DNA from: an uncultured Acinetobacter sp.
GTDB lineage: Bacteria; Pseudomonadota; Gammaproteobacteria; Pseudomonadales; Moraxellaceae
DNA length: 64,000 nt
NCBI RefSeq assembly: GCF_947626835.1
Contig: NZ_CANQTS010000004.1
Coordinates: forward strand, 1-64,000
Direction: 5' to 3'
In this document: one piece after another, positions 20,600-32,068 of the stretch
Numbering within the stretch: position 1 is the first letter of the stretch
Layout: every line of letters begins with the position of its first letter
Notes under the pieces: model-generated
Database searches by the model: none
What the model saw: the letters and a program-made list of their open reading frames with translations, nothing else
Told to the model about the DNA's origin: nothing
Program-made: the position numbers and the translations under genes

Positions 20600-23179
20600 T
20601 TAACTTAACTTGACTTTATCAAACACCAATTCACCATTTTGAGCAGTGACTAAAATGGTATCACCCGGCGCATAGTCACCGGCTAAGATACGCTGTGCTA
20701 AGCCGTTTTCCACTTGTTGCTGAATCGCACGTTTCAGTGGACGTGCGCCGTAAATTGGGTCAAAGCCGGCATCAATTAATTGATCGAACGCGGCATCATC
20801 TAAAGTTAATTGCAAATTACGCTCAACCAAACGGCTACGTAAACGTTGCAATTGAATATCAGCAATGCCACGAATTTGCGCTTTTTTAAGCGAGTGGAAA
20901 ATCACCAATTCATCAATACGGTTAATAAATTCCGGGCGGAAATGCTCACTTACCGCAGCCATCACCACAGTACGTACTTCCTCTTCTGTTGCATGGTCAC
21001 CTAATTCACGCACATCATGCGAACCTAGGTTTGAAGTCATCACAATCACAGTGTTTTTAAAGTCAATCACGCGTCCTTGAGAGTCGGTTAAACGACCATC
21101 ATCAAGTACTTGTAGCAAGATGTTAAATACATCTGGATGGGCTTTTTCGACTTCGTCGAATAACACCACGCTGTATGGCTTACGACGTACCGCTTCGGTT
21201 AACACGCCACCCTCTTCATAACCCACATAACCCGGAGGCGCACCCACCAAACGGCTCACCGAATGTTTTTCCATAAATTCAGACATGTCCACACGAATCA
21301 TGGCATCGTCATCATCAAACAAGAAATTGGCTAAGGCTTTGGTCAATTCGGTTTTACCCACCCCCGTTGGGCCTAAGAACAAGAACGAACCACTTGGACG
21401 ATTCGGGTCAGATAATCCGGCACGCGAACGACGTACCGCGTTAGACACAGCCACTACGGCTTCATCTTGTCCTACCACACGATTGTGTAAGAAGCTTTCC
21501 ATTTGTAGCAGTTTCTCACGCTCACCTTGGAGCATTTTTGCTACAGGAATACCCGTTGCCGCACTCACCACTTCTGCAATTTCATTGTCTGTGACTTTAT
21601 TACGCAGCAATTTGGGTGCATCACTTTCTGTGGCGGTTTCTACACGCTCCATCTGTTTTTGCAATTCTGGAATCACGCCATATTGCAAACGTCCCGCCTC
21701 TTCTAAATTGCCTTCACGTTGGGCTTTTTCAAGCGCAATACGAGCTTGATCGAGTTTAACCTGTAGATCTTTGTTACCTTCAACCAACGCTTTGTCGGCA
21801 CGCCAAATTTCTTCTAAATCATTAAACTCATGCTGAACTTCAATAATCTGTTTTTCTAAATGGCTAATTTCAGCTTTAGCCCCTGCATCTTCATCTTTTT
21901 GCACCGCTGCCAATTGCATTTTGAGTTGAATTAAACGGCGCTCAAGTTTATCTAAACTCTCTGGTTTAGAATCCAGTTCCATTTTAATGCGTGATGCTGC
22001 TTCATCAATTAAATCAATGGCCTTATCCGGCAATTGACGGTCGGTAATATAACGGTGCGACATTTTAGCCGCTGCAATAATGGCTGAATCTAGAATTTGT
22101 ACACCATGATGGGTGGCATAACGCTCTTTTAAGCCACGTAAAATAGCAATGGTGTCTTCCACACTTGGCTCATCGACCAAGACTTTTTGGAAACGACGTT
22201 CAAGGGCTGCATCTTTTTCAATAAATTGACGGTATTCATCTAAAGTGGTGGCGCCGACACAGCGTAATTCACCACGCGCAAGCGCAGGTTTGAGCATATT
22301 GCCCGCATCCATTGCCCCATCGCCTTTACCTGCACCTACCAAGGTATGTAATTCATCAATAAAGAGAATCACTTCACCATCGAGCTTGGCTAAATCTTTC
22401 AGCACCGCTTTTAAACGCTCTTCAAATTCGCCACGGTATTTGGCACCGGCCAGCAATGCGCCTAAATCAAGCGACAGCACACGTTTGCCTTTGAGGCTAT
22501 CAGGTACTTCACCATTAATGATACGTTGCGCTAGGCCCTCTACAATGGCGGTTTTACCGACCCCTGGTTCACCAATCAATACTGGATTATTTTTGGTACG
22601 GCGCGATAAGACTTGAATGGTACGACGAATTTCATCATCACGGCCAATCACAGGGTCTAATTTGCCAGCCAAGGCACGTTCATTTAAATCAATGGTGTAT
22701 TTATTGAGTGAGTCGCGTTGCTCTTCATGGTTATTGCTCATGACTTTTTCATCCCCTCGAATTTTTTCAATGACTTGGCGCAGGCTTGCTTGATTGAGCC
22801 CACTTTTTTGCAACAATGGTTTCGTGTTACCCACTTCACTTAAAGCCAACAACAACCAATCGGTAGATAAAAATTCATCGCCCACTTTGGTGGCATAGCT
22901 ATCGGCAAGGGTTAAGGCTTTAACTGCATCAGGGTTTAAATTAATGTCTGCACTTGGCGTACTTAAAGTTGCCGCATCAGTTAAGGCTTGGTTTAAAGCA
23001 CTTTTAAGCTGCTGTAAATGACTGCCTGCTTGCTGTAATAAACTGAGATTGCTCGACTCATTTAGCAAGGTGGCTAACAGGTGAATGGTGTCGATGGCAG
23101 TATGGTCGCGGCTCATGGCCAAAGACTGCGCATCAGAGAGAGATTGCTGTAAACGATTAGTAAATTTTTCGAAACGCAT
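20600..23179 (-). CDS. clpB: ATP-dependent disaggregase ClpB
   Basis: Hexameric AAA+ chaperone that, with DnaK, resolubilises protein aggregates. 859 residues, usual length. N-terminal Clp repeat domain (about 1-145), NBD1 with Walker [10 protein letters not shown] (about 205) and [14 protein letters not shown], a long coiled-coil middle domain (about 400-530) that marks ClpB rather than ClpA, and NBD2 with GPTGVGKTE (about 607). AGGAA precedes the ATG. A heat-shock promoter candidate lies 40-65 bp upstream. Confidence 0.98.
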   Translation of the reverse strand: MRFEKFTNRLQQSLSDAQSLAMSRDHTAIDTIHLLATLLNESSNLSLLQQAGSHLQQLKSALNQALTDAATLSTPSADINLNPDAVKALTLADSYATKVGDEFLSTDWLLLALSEVGNTKPLLQKSGLNQASLRQVIEKIRGDEKVMSNNHEEQRDSLNKYTIDLNERALAGKLDPVIGRDDEIRRTIQVLSRRTKNNPVLIGEPGVGKTAIVEGLAQRIINGEVPDSLKGKRVLSLDLGALLAGAKYRGEFEERLKAVLKDLAKLDGEVILFIDELHTLVGAGKGDGAMDAGNMLKPALARGELRCVGATTLDEYRQFIEKDAALERRFQKVLVDEPSVEDTIAILRGLKERYATHHGVQILDSAIIAAAKMSHRYITDRQLPDKAIDLIDEAASRIKMELDSKPESLDKLERRLIQLKMQLAAVQKDEDAGAKAEISHLEKQIIEVQHEFNDLEEIWRADKALVEGNKDLQVKLDQARIALEKAQREGNLEEAGRLQYGVIPELQKQMERVETATESDAPKLLRNKVTDNEIAEVVSAATGIPVAKMLQGEREKLLQMESFLHNRVVGQDEAVVAVSNAVRRSRAGLSDPNRPSGSFLFLGPTGVGKTELTKALANFLFDDDDAMIRVDMSEFMEKHSVSRLVGAPPGYVGYEEGGVLTEAVRRKPYSVVLFDEVEKAHPDVFNILLQVLDDGRLTDSQGRVIDFKNTVIVMTSNLGSHDVRELGDHATEEEVRTVVMAAVSEHFRPEFINRIDELVIFHSLKKAQIRGIADIQLQRLRSRLVERNLQLTLDDAAFDQLIDAGFDPIYGARPLKRAIQQQVENGLAQRILAGDYAPGDTILVTAQNGELVFDKVKLS

Positions 23180-23216
23180 TGTTATTGTTCCTATGTAAAT
23201 GTTCGACTTGAAATAT

Positions 23217-23244
23217 ATATGGGTGCAAGTTTTGTTTTTTCAAT
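23217..23244 (-). promoter_or_regulatory. Candidate sigma-32 heat-shock promoter of clpB
   Basis: On the minus strand ATTGAA (23239-23244), a 14-bp spacer, then ACCCATAT (23217-23224). This differs from the RpoH consensus CTTGAA-N14-CCCCATNT at only the first base of each box, and lies 38 bp upstream of the clpB start. Confidence 0.75.
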
Positions 23245-23471
23245 TTATTTTTTATATATTTTTCAATGTTTTAAATAAAAATATTAGGTAAATTTTAGCT
23301 TTAATATTGTAGCATGCATTTTAAATTTCAAGTCTTACAATTAAAAAAGCTGTTTATTTTTAATCCAAGCACTTTACTCAAGTTTATTTTAAATAACTTA
23401 CTCATTTAGTTGGTTTTTTTCTTCATATAAATTGTTACAAAGGCTGTGATTTTTTGCAAAAATTGATCAAA
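23245..23471. other. AT-rich gap between clpB and the OsmC gene
   Basis: Part of a 343-bp gap (23180-23522). Apart from the clpB promoter and the OsmC terminator it is very AT-rich with no ORF or structure I can support. Confidence 0.4.
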
Positions 23472-23500
23472 AAAAAGGCTGATAGAACATCAACCTTTCA
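23472..23500 (-). terminator. Terminator after the OsmC-family gene
   Basis: AAAGGCTGAT/ATCAACCTTT hairpin with one mismatch and flanking A-run. Confidence 0.6.
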
Positions 23501-23522
23501 AGTGTCTATTTTTTAAACCAAA

Positions 23523-23948
23523 TTATTCAGAAACTTCAATAATTTCATAATCATGAGTGATTTCAACACCACCATCTGACAACATCTTACTGGCTGAACA
23601 ATATTTCTCCGCCGACAACTCAACTGCCTTCGCCACTTGCTTGTCTTTGACACCATGACCCGTCACCACAAAGTGTAAATGAATCTTAGTAAACACTGCA
23701 GGTACGCTATCGGCACGCTGTGCTTGTAGCTGACACACTACATCGGTCACATCTTGGCGTGATTTCTTTAAGATGGTCACAATATCAAACGATGCACAAC
23801 CACCAAGCCCCATTAATATTAATTCCATCGGACGTGGACCACGGTTTTGACCCCCATAGGCCTCAGCACCATCCATAATGATACGATGACCACTTTCTGA
23901 TTGGGCTTCAAATGCGACGTTATCCATCCACTGCACTGTTGTTTGCAT
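23523..23948 (-). CDS. OsmC/Ohr-family protein (YhfA-like)
   Basis: 141 residues with the OsmC fold and its two conserved cysteines, in GLGGCASFDIV (about 50-60) and EKYCSASKML (about 110-120), the redox pair of peroxide-reducing family members. It lies divergent from crp, the same arrangement as yhfA-crp in E. coli, which points to the YhfA subgroup, of unknown substrate. Cytoplasmic. Confidence 0.88.
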   Translation of the reverse strand: MQTTVQWMDNVAFEAQSESGHRIIMDGAEAYGGQNRGPRPMELILMGLGGCASFDIVTILKKSRQDVTDVVCQLQAQRADSVPAVFTKIHLHFVVTGHGVKDKQVAKAVELSAEKYCSASKMLSDGGVEITHDYEIIEVSE

Positions 23949-24093
23949 TGCAACTACCTAAAAAAAGCTATAAATTTACCCGGTAACTGTACACTAACAT
24001 AAATTGAGTTGATACGGAATTTCATCTCTTGACGTGTGAGCAGCAGATTTAGGTTACAACGCCTATCGTTTATCCACATTCGGAATTGTTAGC

Positions 24094-24801
24094 ATGACTG
24101 CAAATTTTTCACAATTAAGTACTGATGCCCTATCACCAGGTCAACTCCCAGACTCGGTTAAAGCGCTTCTTAAACGTGCTTATATCAATCGTTATCCAAA
24201 ACGTACCACCATTGTGGATGCGGGCACAGAATCAAAATCGTTGTATTTAATTTTAAAAGGTTCTGTATCAATTATTTTGCGTGAAGATGATGAACGCGAA
24301 ATTGTAGTCGCTTATTTAAACCCTGGCGATTTCTTTGGGGAAATGGGTTTATTTGAATCCAATCCACAACGTACAGCAGAAGTTCGTACCCGTGATGTGT
24401 GTGAAATCGCTGAAATCACCTACGAAAACTTCCATGACTTAAGCAAAATTTATCCTGATTTAAGCTATGCTGTGTTTGCACAATTGGTACGTCGTTTAAA
24501 AAATACCACACGTAAAGTGACTGACCTTGCCTTTATTGATGTCTCAGGTCGTATTGCGCGTTGCTTGATTGATTTGTCTTCACAACCTGAAGCGATGATT
24601 TTACCAAACGGTCGTCAAATCCGTATTACCCGTCAAGAAATTGGTCGTATTGTCGGTTGTTCACGTGAGATGGTCGGTCGTGTACTTAAAACCCTTGAAG
24701 AGCAAGGCATGATCGAAACTGAAGGTAAAGCGATCTTAATCTTTGATATCGCACCTGATGAAAATAAAATCATTGAAGATGATTTTGACGACGAAGAATA
24801 A
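24094..24801 (+). CDS. crp: Cyclic-nucleotide receptor transcription factor Crp/Vfr
   Basis: Homodimeric global regulator. 235 residues: N-terminal cyclic-nucleotide-binding domain with NPGDFFGEMGLFE and QRTAEVRTRDVCEIAEI (phosphate-binding Arg present), long dimer helix, and C-terminal winged helix with ITRQEIGRIVGCSREMVGRVLK. Closer in pattern to Vfr/Crp than to Fnr (no Fe-S cysteine cluster). The acidic C-terminal tail EDDFDDEE is extra. GGAAT precedes the ATG. Confidence 0.93.
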   Translation: MTANFSQLSTDALSPGQLPDSVKALLKRAYINRYPKRTTIVDAGTESKSLYLILKGSVSIILREDDEREIVVAYLNPGDFFGEMGLFESNPQRTAEVRTRDVCEIAEITYENFHDLSKIYPDLSYAVFAQLVRRLKNTTRKVTDLAFIDVSGRIARCLIDLSSQPEAMILPNGRQIRITRQEIGRIVGCSREMVGRVLKTLEEQGMIETEGKAILIFDIAPDENKIIEDDFDDEE

Positions 24802-24821
24802 AATCTTTTGATTCTAAATTC

Positions 24822-24857
24822 AAAAAGGCAAATGTTTCGACATTTGCCTTTTTTTTG
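24822..24857 (+). terminator. Terminator after crp
   Basis: AAAAAGGCAAATGT ttcg ACATTTGCCTTTTT, a perfect stem with T-run. Confidence 0.92.
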
Positions 24858-24969
24858 CTTCTTTATTGCGTCAGTAGACAAACACATTCAAGCATAATTT
24901 ATGCTTTTCATCAGCACAATGATTTGCGTATGCTACAGCATCGTGACTTAATAATTTCAAAGGATCATT

Positions 24970-26019
24970 ATGCAATTTAAAGCCTTAGGTAACAGTAGCA
25001 TCGTTGTGCCTGAAATCTGTTTAGGTACCATGACATTTGGTGAACAAAATAATCAACAACAAGCCTTTGATCAACTCGATTACGCTTTAGAGCGTGGTGT
25101 GTATTTTTGGGACACTGCCGAGATGTACCCCGTGCCGCCTAAGCCTGAAACCCAAGGCTCTACCGAACAGATTATTGGCAATTATTTAAAACAACGCGGT
25201 GGACGTGACAAAGTATTTATTGCCAGTAAAGTTGCAGGTCCAGGCTATGGTGGCAGTCATATTCGAGACGGACAAACCCGTTTTAATCGCACAGATATTC
25301 GTGACGCTTTAGATGGCAATTTACAACGTTTGCAAACCGATTATATTGATTTATATCAACTACATTGGCCAGAACGCCCAAGTAATATCTTTGGTCGCTT
25401 AGGTTATGGCAATCCAGAAGCATCTCAAGTCATTGACCTTACCACATTAGAAGAAACTTTAACTGCGCTCAGTGACGAAGTCAAAGCAGGACGGATTCGT
25501 TATATTGGTCTATCCAATGAAACGCCTTGGGGCACCATGAAATTTCTACACTTAGCTGAAAAATTGGGTTTAGAAAAATTGGTGAGTGTGCAAAACCCGT
25601 ATAGCTTACTTAATCGTAGTTATGAAATTGGTATGTCTGAGATTGCCCATTATGAAGGCGTTGGCTTATTGGCATATTCTCCGCTGGCTTTTGGCTATTT
25701 AACAGGCAAGTACCGGCATGGTGCACGTCCTGAAAATGCTCGAATTACCCGCTTTAGCCGTTTTAGTCGCTATAGTAATGAACAAAGTTTATCGGCCACC
25801 GAACAATATGCTCAGCTTGCCGAGCAACATGGCTTAAGCTTAACCCAATTGGCACTGGGCTTTCTTAAGCAACAATTTTTTGTTACCTCCACCATTATTG
25901 GTGCAACCAATTTAACTCAACTCAAGGAAAATATGGATGCATTTGAGGTGAATTTGTCTGATGAAATTTTAACAGCCATTGAAGCCATTCATATTCAACA
26001 GCCTAATCCTGCACCTTGA
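24970..26019 (+). CDS. Aldo/keto reductase (Tas-like)
   Basis: NADPH-dependent oxidoreductase with a TIM-barrel fold. 349 residues. Catalytic tetrad visible as Asp and Tyr in FWDTAEMYP, Lys in FIASKVAG and His in YQLHWPER; cofactor-binding loop near STIIGATNLTQLKEN. The long form with AEMYPVPPKPETQGSTE is typical of the Tas/YajO subgroup. Natural substrate unknown. AGGATC precedes the ATG. Confidence 0.92.
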   Translation: MQFKALGNSSIVVPEICLGTMTFGEQNNQQQAFDQLDYALERGVYFWDTAEMYPVPPKPETQGSTEQIIGNYLKQRGGRDKVFIASKVAGPGYGGSHIRDGQTRFNRTDIRDALDGNLQRLQTDYIDLYQLHWPERPSNIFGRLGYGNPEASQVIDLTTLEETLTALSDEVKAGRIRYIGLSNETPWGTMKFLHLAEKLGLEKLVSVQNPYSLLNRSYEIGMSEIAHYEGVGLLAYSPLAFGYLTGKYRHGARPENARITRFSRFSRYSNEQSLSATEQYAQLAEQHGLSLTQLALGFLKQQFFVTSTIIGATNLTQLKENMDAFEVNLSDEILTAIEAIHIQQPNPAP

Positions 26020-26122
26020 AGATAAAACAAAGCACTGCCCTATTTTATCCAAAGACTAAGAGTTGATGTAATACACAAGACTTATGTTTTGTCTATCCAG
26101 CATGATTTTGATTTATGGCTAC

Positions 26123-26150
26123 AAAAAAGGCTGCATGATGCAGCCTTTTA
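26123..26150 (-). terminator. Terminator after the M48 protease gene
   Basis: AAAAAAGGCTGCAT/ATGCAGCCTTTTAT hairpin, strong GC core with T-run on the minus strand. Confidence 0.8.
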
Positions 26151-26930
26151 TTATTTTTTCTTGCTCTGATTATATAAAGCTTGCGCTTGGCTTAAATTCT
26201 TACGCATGGCTTCAGTACGTGCACTATTGGATGGATGAGTCGATAAAAAAGCTAAGCCTTCCTTACCACCATCATAGGCGCTCATTTTTTGCCATAAGCT
26301 AATTGCAGCTTGTGGATTGTAACCAGCACGTGCCATCAGTAATAAGCCACCTTGGTCGGCACGACTTTCTAAATTACGCGAATATGGTAAACCAATGCCA
26401 ATTTGTGAACCTAATTGCGCAGCAGCTGTACCGGCTTCACCCACACCCGCATAGCTCAGTCCTACATTCAGGGCCAAATTGGTCAAAGCTTGAGCACCGA
26501 TTTTTTGCTTCGCATGCTCCTCTAGCGCATGTACCATCTCGTGTCCCATAATGGCTGCAATTTCAGCATCGGTTAAATTCAGCTTATTCACGATACCAGT
26601 ATAAAACACCACTTTGCCACCCGGCGCCACATAAGCATTGACTTGGTCATTTTTAAGCACTGCCAACTGCCAATTAAATTTAACACCAGTTTGATTCATT
26701 TGATCAGCGTAAGGGCGTAGATTGTTAAATACAGTATTAATACGACGATATGTGGTTGACGAAGTGTCTAAAGTACCATTGGCACGTGCTTCTGTAAGTG
26801 TTTGATTAAACCCTTGAGTTGCTGTCATATTCAAGGTTGTGGTGTCTGCACCCGCCATATCTGCAATCGTTGTACACCCTGATAATGTGATTGCACTCAT
26901 CGCAAGCGTACTTAAGATGATATTCTTCAT
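26151..26930 (-). CDS. M48-family metalloprotease lipoprotein
   Basis: Periplasmic zinc protease, 259 residues, of the LoiP/YcaL/BepA-like group. N-terminal lipoprotein signal with lipobox LSGC (Cys at about 19), so membrane anchored. Zinc motif HEMVH (about 130-134) and the third ligand Glu in ESRADQGG are present. No TPR region, unlike BepA. Likely acts on misassembled envelope proteins (family inference). Single gene. Confidence 0.9.
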   Translation of the reverse strand: MKNIILSTLAMSAITLSGCTTIADMAGADTTTLNMTATQGFNQTLTEARANGTLDTSSTTYRRINTVFNNLRPYADQMNQTGVKFNWQLAVLKNDQVNAYVAPGGKVVFYTGIVNKLNLTDAEIAAIMGHEMVHALEEHAKQKIGAQALTNLALNVGLSYAGVGEAGTAAAQLGSQIGIGLPYSRNLESRADQGGLLLMARAGYNPQAAISLWQKMSAYDGGKEGLAFLSTHPSNSARTEAMRKNLSQAQALYNQSKKK

Positions 26931-27026
26931 AAATAATTTTCCACATTCGTTTTTTGATGTAATAAACTGAATTATAAAGAATCCTTTACCATATACCTAT
27001 ATCAGTTTTTAACGCATTCATACGAT

Positions 27027-27332
27027 TTATGTAAATTGATAAATCAACCAATACAGCAAACATAAAACATTCAACACCAAATAAAAGTGCGCCAATGGTT
27101 CGATCTTGTCATTTAAAACGTCATCTTTGCGTTTTAAATACAAATAGCCATTTTGGAGCAAAATCACGGGCACCAATACGCATGCAATCATGACACTTAA
27201 ACCAATAAAAATCTGATAAAACATTGCAGGATCATGCGGTTGTGACTGAATGATCAGCATCGCAATGGTCGGTGCTCCACCCATGGCAAATAAAAGTGAG
27301 TAAAACATGGTATTGGCAATATGACGCTGCAT
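27027..27332 (-). CDS. Small membrane protein, unknown function
   Basis: 101 residues with three hydrophobic segments (about 8-28, 38-60 and 81-99) separated by a charged loop YLKRKDDVLNDKIEP. An internal Met (27308) is an alternative start. I recognise no family. It sits between purA and the M48 gene on the same strand as both. Confidence 0.65.
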   Translation of the reverse strand: MQRHIANTMFYSLLFAMGGAPTIAMLIIQSQPHDPAMFYQIFIGLSVMIACVLVPVILLQNGYLYLKRKDDVLNDKIEPLAHFYLVLNVLCLLYWLIYQFT

Positions 27333-27413
27333 GTGTTGTGATTATCCTAATTTTATACTTTTTTCGATTGTAACAAGCTGTCAGCTTTGGTCTGTGCAAC
27401 TTTAGTCTTGACA

Positions 27414-27444
27414 TAAAAAAACCCATCCGAAGATGGGTCCTTTA
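27414..27444 (-). terminator. Terminator after purA
   Basis: AACCCATC cgaa GATGGGTC stem preceded by an A-run, read on the minus strand. Confidence 0.75.
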
Positions 27445-27454
27445 TTAATTATGC

Positions 27455-28789
<1,335 letters not shown>

Positions 28790-28837
28790 TCATGCTTAAA
28801 ATAAAAAACGATTGCCAATTGCTTGGCAATCACTGAT

Positions 28838-30004
28838 TTAGATTGGTTGAACTTGCCACTGTCCGTCTACAAGCACCATTTGATGGGTGGCTGCAGGAAC
28901 AGATTCAATCGCATCATCACCTAAGAGTTGGATGACGCTCAAACCCTGATTACGGCTATCTTCGATTGCCGCAAGTAATGCTGGATCACTGCCATTTGGT
29001 GCAACCACAACCTTAACTTGTTGGTATTGACCGGCGCTCAAGGCATACAAGTCACATGAGAAACCTGTTGCGGGACGCGCACGGCCAAAGTGTTCTCCAA
29101 TACCATCATAACGCCCACCTTGTGCCAAGGGTGCAGCACGATTTGGTGCATACACGGCATACATTAAGCCGGTGTGGTAATGATAAGAACGTAATTCGAC
29201 CACATCAATGCCAATATGTAGCTCAGGCCAACGGGCTTGAATGGCCGCTTTGGTTGAACTTAAGGCATCAAATGCATGTTTAAATGCTGAATCTTGCACA
29301 ATCTCCGCACTTAAATGTGCTTGGAGTTGCTCTAGATCACTTGCATAACGACCAAGCGCATAAAAGTCCTGACCGAAGTTTAAATCTTGGGTAAATTCAG
29401 CCAATTCCGGTAACGCTTTACGCTGATACAAATCAGACAAATGACGTTCGGTGGCTTTATTTAAACCGGCATGCTTGACAAGACTACGGAATAAACCGAC
29501 ATGACCTAAATCAAGATGAATCCCATGTGCAAAGTCGGCTTTTTGAAGCAAACCTAGCATCACATCAATCATTTCAACATCAGCATCAATGCTGTCTGAA
29601 CCGAATAATTCCGCACCAAGTTGCAGCGGTGCACGTGTGGTATTAAACCCTTGAGGTTTCGTATGTAAGACCGTTCCTGCATAGCAATAACGTGCCACAC
29701 CATGTACAGGATGTACATGTGCATCGATACGTGCCACTTGTGGTGTCATATCGGCACGCACACCAAGTAAACGACCCGACAATTGATCGATTACTTTAAA
29801 AGTGGCTAAGTCTAAATCTTGATTCGATTCTGAAAGAGAAGAGAGAGATTCGATGTATTCGATGAAAGGTGTGTACACCAACTGATAACCACGCGATGCG
29901 AGGAAATCTAATGCGTCACGGCGCAAAGTTTCGATTACTTGCGCCTGTTCGGGTAATACATCAGCTACACCATCAGGTAATAACCATGTCTCTGAAATGG
30001 GCAT
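28838..30004 (-). CDS. hisZ: ATP phosphoribosyltransferase regulatory subunit HisZ
   Basis: Histidyl-tRNA-synthetase paralogue that activates the short form of HisG in histidine synthesis. 388 residues with the class II synthetase-like core (motif 2-like VRADMTPQVARIDAH, and ALRYASDLEQL-type helices) but no C-terminal anticodon-binding domain. The pairing hisZ-purA is conserved in related bacteria. hisG is not in this window. Confidence 0.94.
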   Translation of the reverse strand: MPISETWLLPDGVADVLPEQAQVIETLRRDALDFLASRGYQLVYTPFIEYIESLSSLSESNQDLDLATFKVIDQLSGRLLGVRADMTPQVARIDAHVHPVHGVARYCYAGTVLHTKPQGFNTTRAPLQLGAELFGSDSIDADVEMIDVMLGLLQKADFAHGIHLDLGHVGLFRSLVKHAGLNKATERHLSDLYQRKALPELAEFTQDLNFGQDFYALGRYASDLEQLQAHLSAEIVQDSAFKHAFDALSSTKAAIQARWPELHIGIDVVELRSYHYHTGLMYAVYAPNRAAPLAQGGRYDGIGEHFGRARPATGFSCDLYALSAGQYQQVKVVVAPNGSDPALLAAIEDSRNQGLSVIQLLGDDAIESVPAATHQMVLVDGQWQVQPI

Positions 30005-30051
30005 GTTGTAAACCTAAATTCTTGTCAGCGCGGAACAAAATCCGCATAAAA

Positions 30052-30073
30052 AAATCGGGAACACACCCGATTT
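30052..30073 (-). terminator. Terminator downstream of the Epd-like operon
   Basis: AAATCGGG acacac CCCGATTT stem with flanking A/T-runs, in the 30005-30239 gap. Confidence 0.7.
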
Positions 30074-30239
30074 CTCTTAGTCTAGCACGATAGTTTAGTG
30101 CTTGCACACGTCTTTTTTGCCAAAACTTAAAAATCATAAATAATCTTGGCAATGAGCGAATCTAGAGCTTTTTATCTCAAAGCATTTAAGCCCACGAGAT
30201 CTGCTTAGGTTGCTCTTTAATGTGTTTTAAAGCCAGAGC

Positions 30240-30545
30240 TCAGCGCGCTTTTTGCTGTGCTTTGACCAATTGGGTCATTAGCTCAACCAATTGCGCATGT
30301 TGCTGCTCAAGCTGCTGTAAACGAGCAGCTTGTTGTGTCTGTATGTGCTGTTGTTGCTGCATCTTTTGCGTCATGTCTTGAATGAGGCTCAAGGTTTGAC
30401 TTAAATGCTGCTCTAAATGCGCAGTTTTTTGTGTCGCATACTCAAGCGCTGTTTCAGTGGTCTGCACGCGTTGCTGCATTTTTTGATATAAAAATATGCA
30501 CAAGGCCAATGCAGTGAAACTCAGGATCATCGCCAATAGCAGCAT
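30240..30545 (-). CDS. Small coiled-coil membrane protein, unknown
   Basis: 101 residues: one N-terminal transmembrane helix (about 2-20, LLLAMILSFTALALCIFLY) and then a Gln-rich coiled coil to the end. GAGGA precedes its ATG and only 3 bp separate it from the Epd-like gene upstream, so the two are co-transcribed. Possible scaffold or division-associated protein, but I recognise no family. Confidence 0.7.
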   Translation of the reverse strand: MLLLAMILSFTALALCIFLYQKMQQRVQTTETALEYATQKTAHLEQHLSQTLSLIQDMTQKMQQQQHIQTQQAARLQQLEQQHAQLVELMTQLVKAQQKAR

Positions 30546-30548
30546 AGT

Positions 30549-31574
30549 TTAGTCCTCAAAGGATTGGCAAAGATCTAACAAACGGTTGGCATAACCCCAT
30601 TCGTTGTCATACCACGCAAAGACTTTGGCCTGCTGCCCCACCACCATGGTTTGACTTAAATCTACAATCAATGAATACGGTGAATGGTTAAAATCAGATG
30701 AGACTAACGGCTCATCGGTGACTTGCATAATACACGCATAGTCGCCTTGTGCTGCTTGGCTTAAAACTTGATTTAAACGCGCCACATCAATTGCAGTTTG
30801 TGCAATAAAATTGAGATCAATGGCGGCTACGTTAATGGTTGGCACACGAATTGAATAGCCATCTATTCGTCCATCCATTTTAGGTAAAACCCGTTTGAGT
30901 GCACCTAAAGCACTTGATGTAGTCGGAATGATATTTTGACCCGAAGCACGCGCACGACGTAAATCACGATGCGCATGATCCAGCACCGATTGATCGGCTG
31001 TCACTGCATGAATTTCGGTCATTAAGGCACTTTCAATCCCAAAGGCATCGTCAATAATTTTGACCAACGGCACTAAGGCTTGGGTGGTACACGACACACT
31101 GGAGATAATTTGATCGGATGCTTTGACTTCATGATGATTGACACCATACACAATGGCAGCATCAACCGTATCAAAAGGCGCTGCGCCAATAATCACACGT
31201 TTAGCCCCTGCGCTTAAATGTTCTGTAGCAGCAGCTCTGGAGCGAAATAATCCACTACATTCAAGCATCACATCGACATTCAAGGGCTGCCATGGTAAAT
31301 CGCATGGTTGTTTGCATTGCAACACTTGTACACGTAAAGATTTATTGGCTGCACAAATTTTTAAAAAGGTGGCGTTGTGTTGTTGCTCTACTTCTACCAC
31401 GCCATTAAAACGTCCATGGGTGGTGTCGTATTTAAATAAATGGACTAAGGTCTCTACATCTGCAATGTCATTAATGGCCACTAAATCAAAGTTAAATTGT
31501 GTAGGATGTTCAAACCATGCACGTAATACATTACGGCCAATTCGTCCAAACCCATTAATGGCTACCCGTTGCAT
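30549..31574 (-). CDS. epd: GAPDH-family dehydrogenase, erythrose-4-phosphate dehydrogenase-like
   Basis: NAD-dependent phosphate-sugar dehydrogenase, 341 residues. N-terminal Rossmann motif INGFGRIGRNVLRAWFE, catalytic Cys in SVSCTTQALVPL, catalytic His in EIHAVTADQSVLD. DLRRARASGQNIIPT and VRVPTINVAAIDL-type segments match Epd more than glycolytic GapA, and the usual SCTTNC reads SCTTQA. Epd supplies 4-phosphoerythronate for pyridoxal phosphate synthesis; a second glycolytic-type role cannot be excluded. AGGA precedes the ATG. Confidence 0.82.
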   Translation of the reverse strand: MQRVAINGFGRIGRNVLRAWFEHPTQFNFDLVAINDIADVETLVHLFKYDTTHGRFNGVVEVEQQHNATFLKICAANKSLRVQVLQCKQPCDLPWQPLNVDVMLECSGLFRSRAAATEHLSAGAKRVIIGAAPFDTVDAAIVYGVNHHEVKASDQIISSVSCTTQALVPLVKIIDDAFGIESALMTEIHAVTADQSVLDHAHRDLRRARASGQNIIPTTSSALGALKRVLPKMDGRIDGYSIRVPTINVAAIDLNFIAQTAIDVARLNQVLSQAAQGDYACIMQVTDEPLVSSDFNHSPYSLIVDLSQTMVVGQQAKVFAWYDNEWGYANRLLDLCQSFED

Positions 31575-31596
31575 GCGCGTTCCTTTTTCATTTTAG

Positions 31597-32020
31597 CCTA
31601 GCGGGCTTATGTTAATAGATTTCACATGAGTACGAGAGAAAAATTTGCACAACAAACGCGCCTAATGCCTAAAATACCAACAAAATAGAATTATATTCTA
31701 ATATATTGAAATTAAATTTGACTAAATTGCAAAAAAATTAAAAAAATCCCCCTTTTTTGTTTACTTTATGCGTTAAAACGAGTAAAAAATGCATCCGTCA
31801 CTCAATCTAAACCTTGAAGTTTAGGCGCTGAGTATCATCGCCTCAAAGATGAGCATTTGAGCACAACCTATTGCGCTTAAAATATTGTACTTGGCAATTG
31901 TCAGCCAATCGGGCTAAAAGCATTGGTGGATAGCGCTTTTTTGGGTATAATTTGTCGTTTTTTAATATTTAAGCCCCGTGTAACAGTTCGGCTTTTTTTG
32001 CCACATCAACTGTTATACTT
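31597..32020. other. Intergenic region epd-alaS
   Basis: About 425 bp between divergent genes. The alaS promoter candidate is described separately. The rest is AT-rich; I see no small ORF or RNA structure I can support. Confidence 0.4.
31923..31951 (+). promoter_or_regulatory. Candidate promoter of alaS
   Basis: -35 TTGGTG (31923-31928), 17-bp spacer, perfect -10 TATAAT (31946-31951), about 100 bp upstream of the start codon. Confidence 0.7.
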
Positions 32021-32068
32021 TTGCCAAATCAGAAATTATGGAGTGACTTGGTTGTGAGTACTCGTTTT

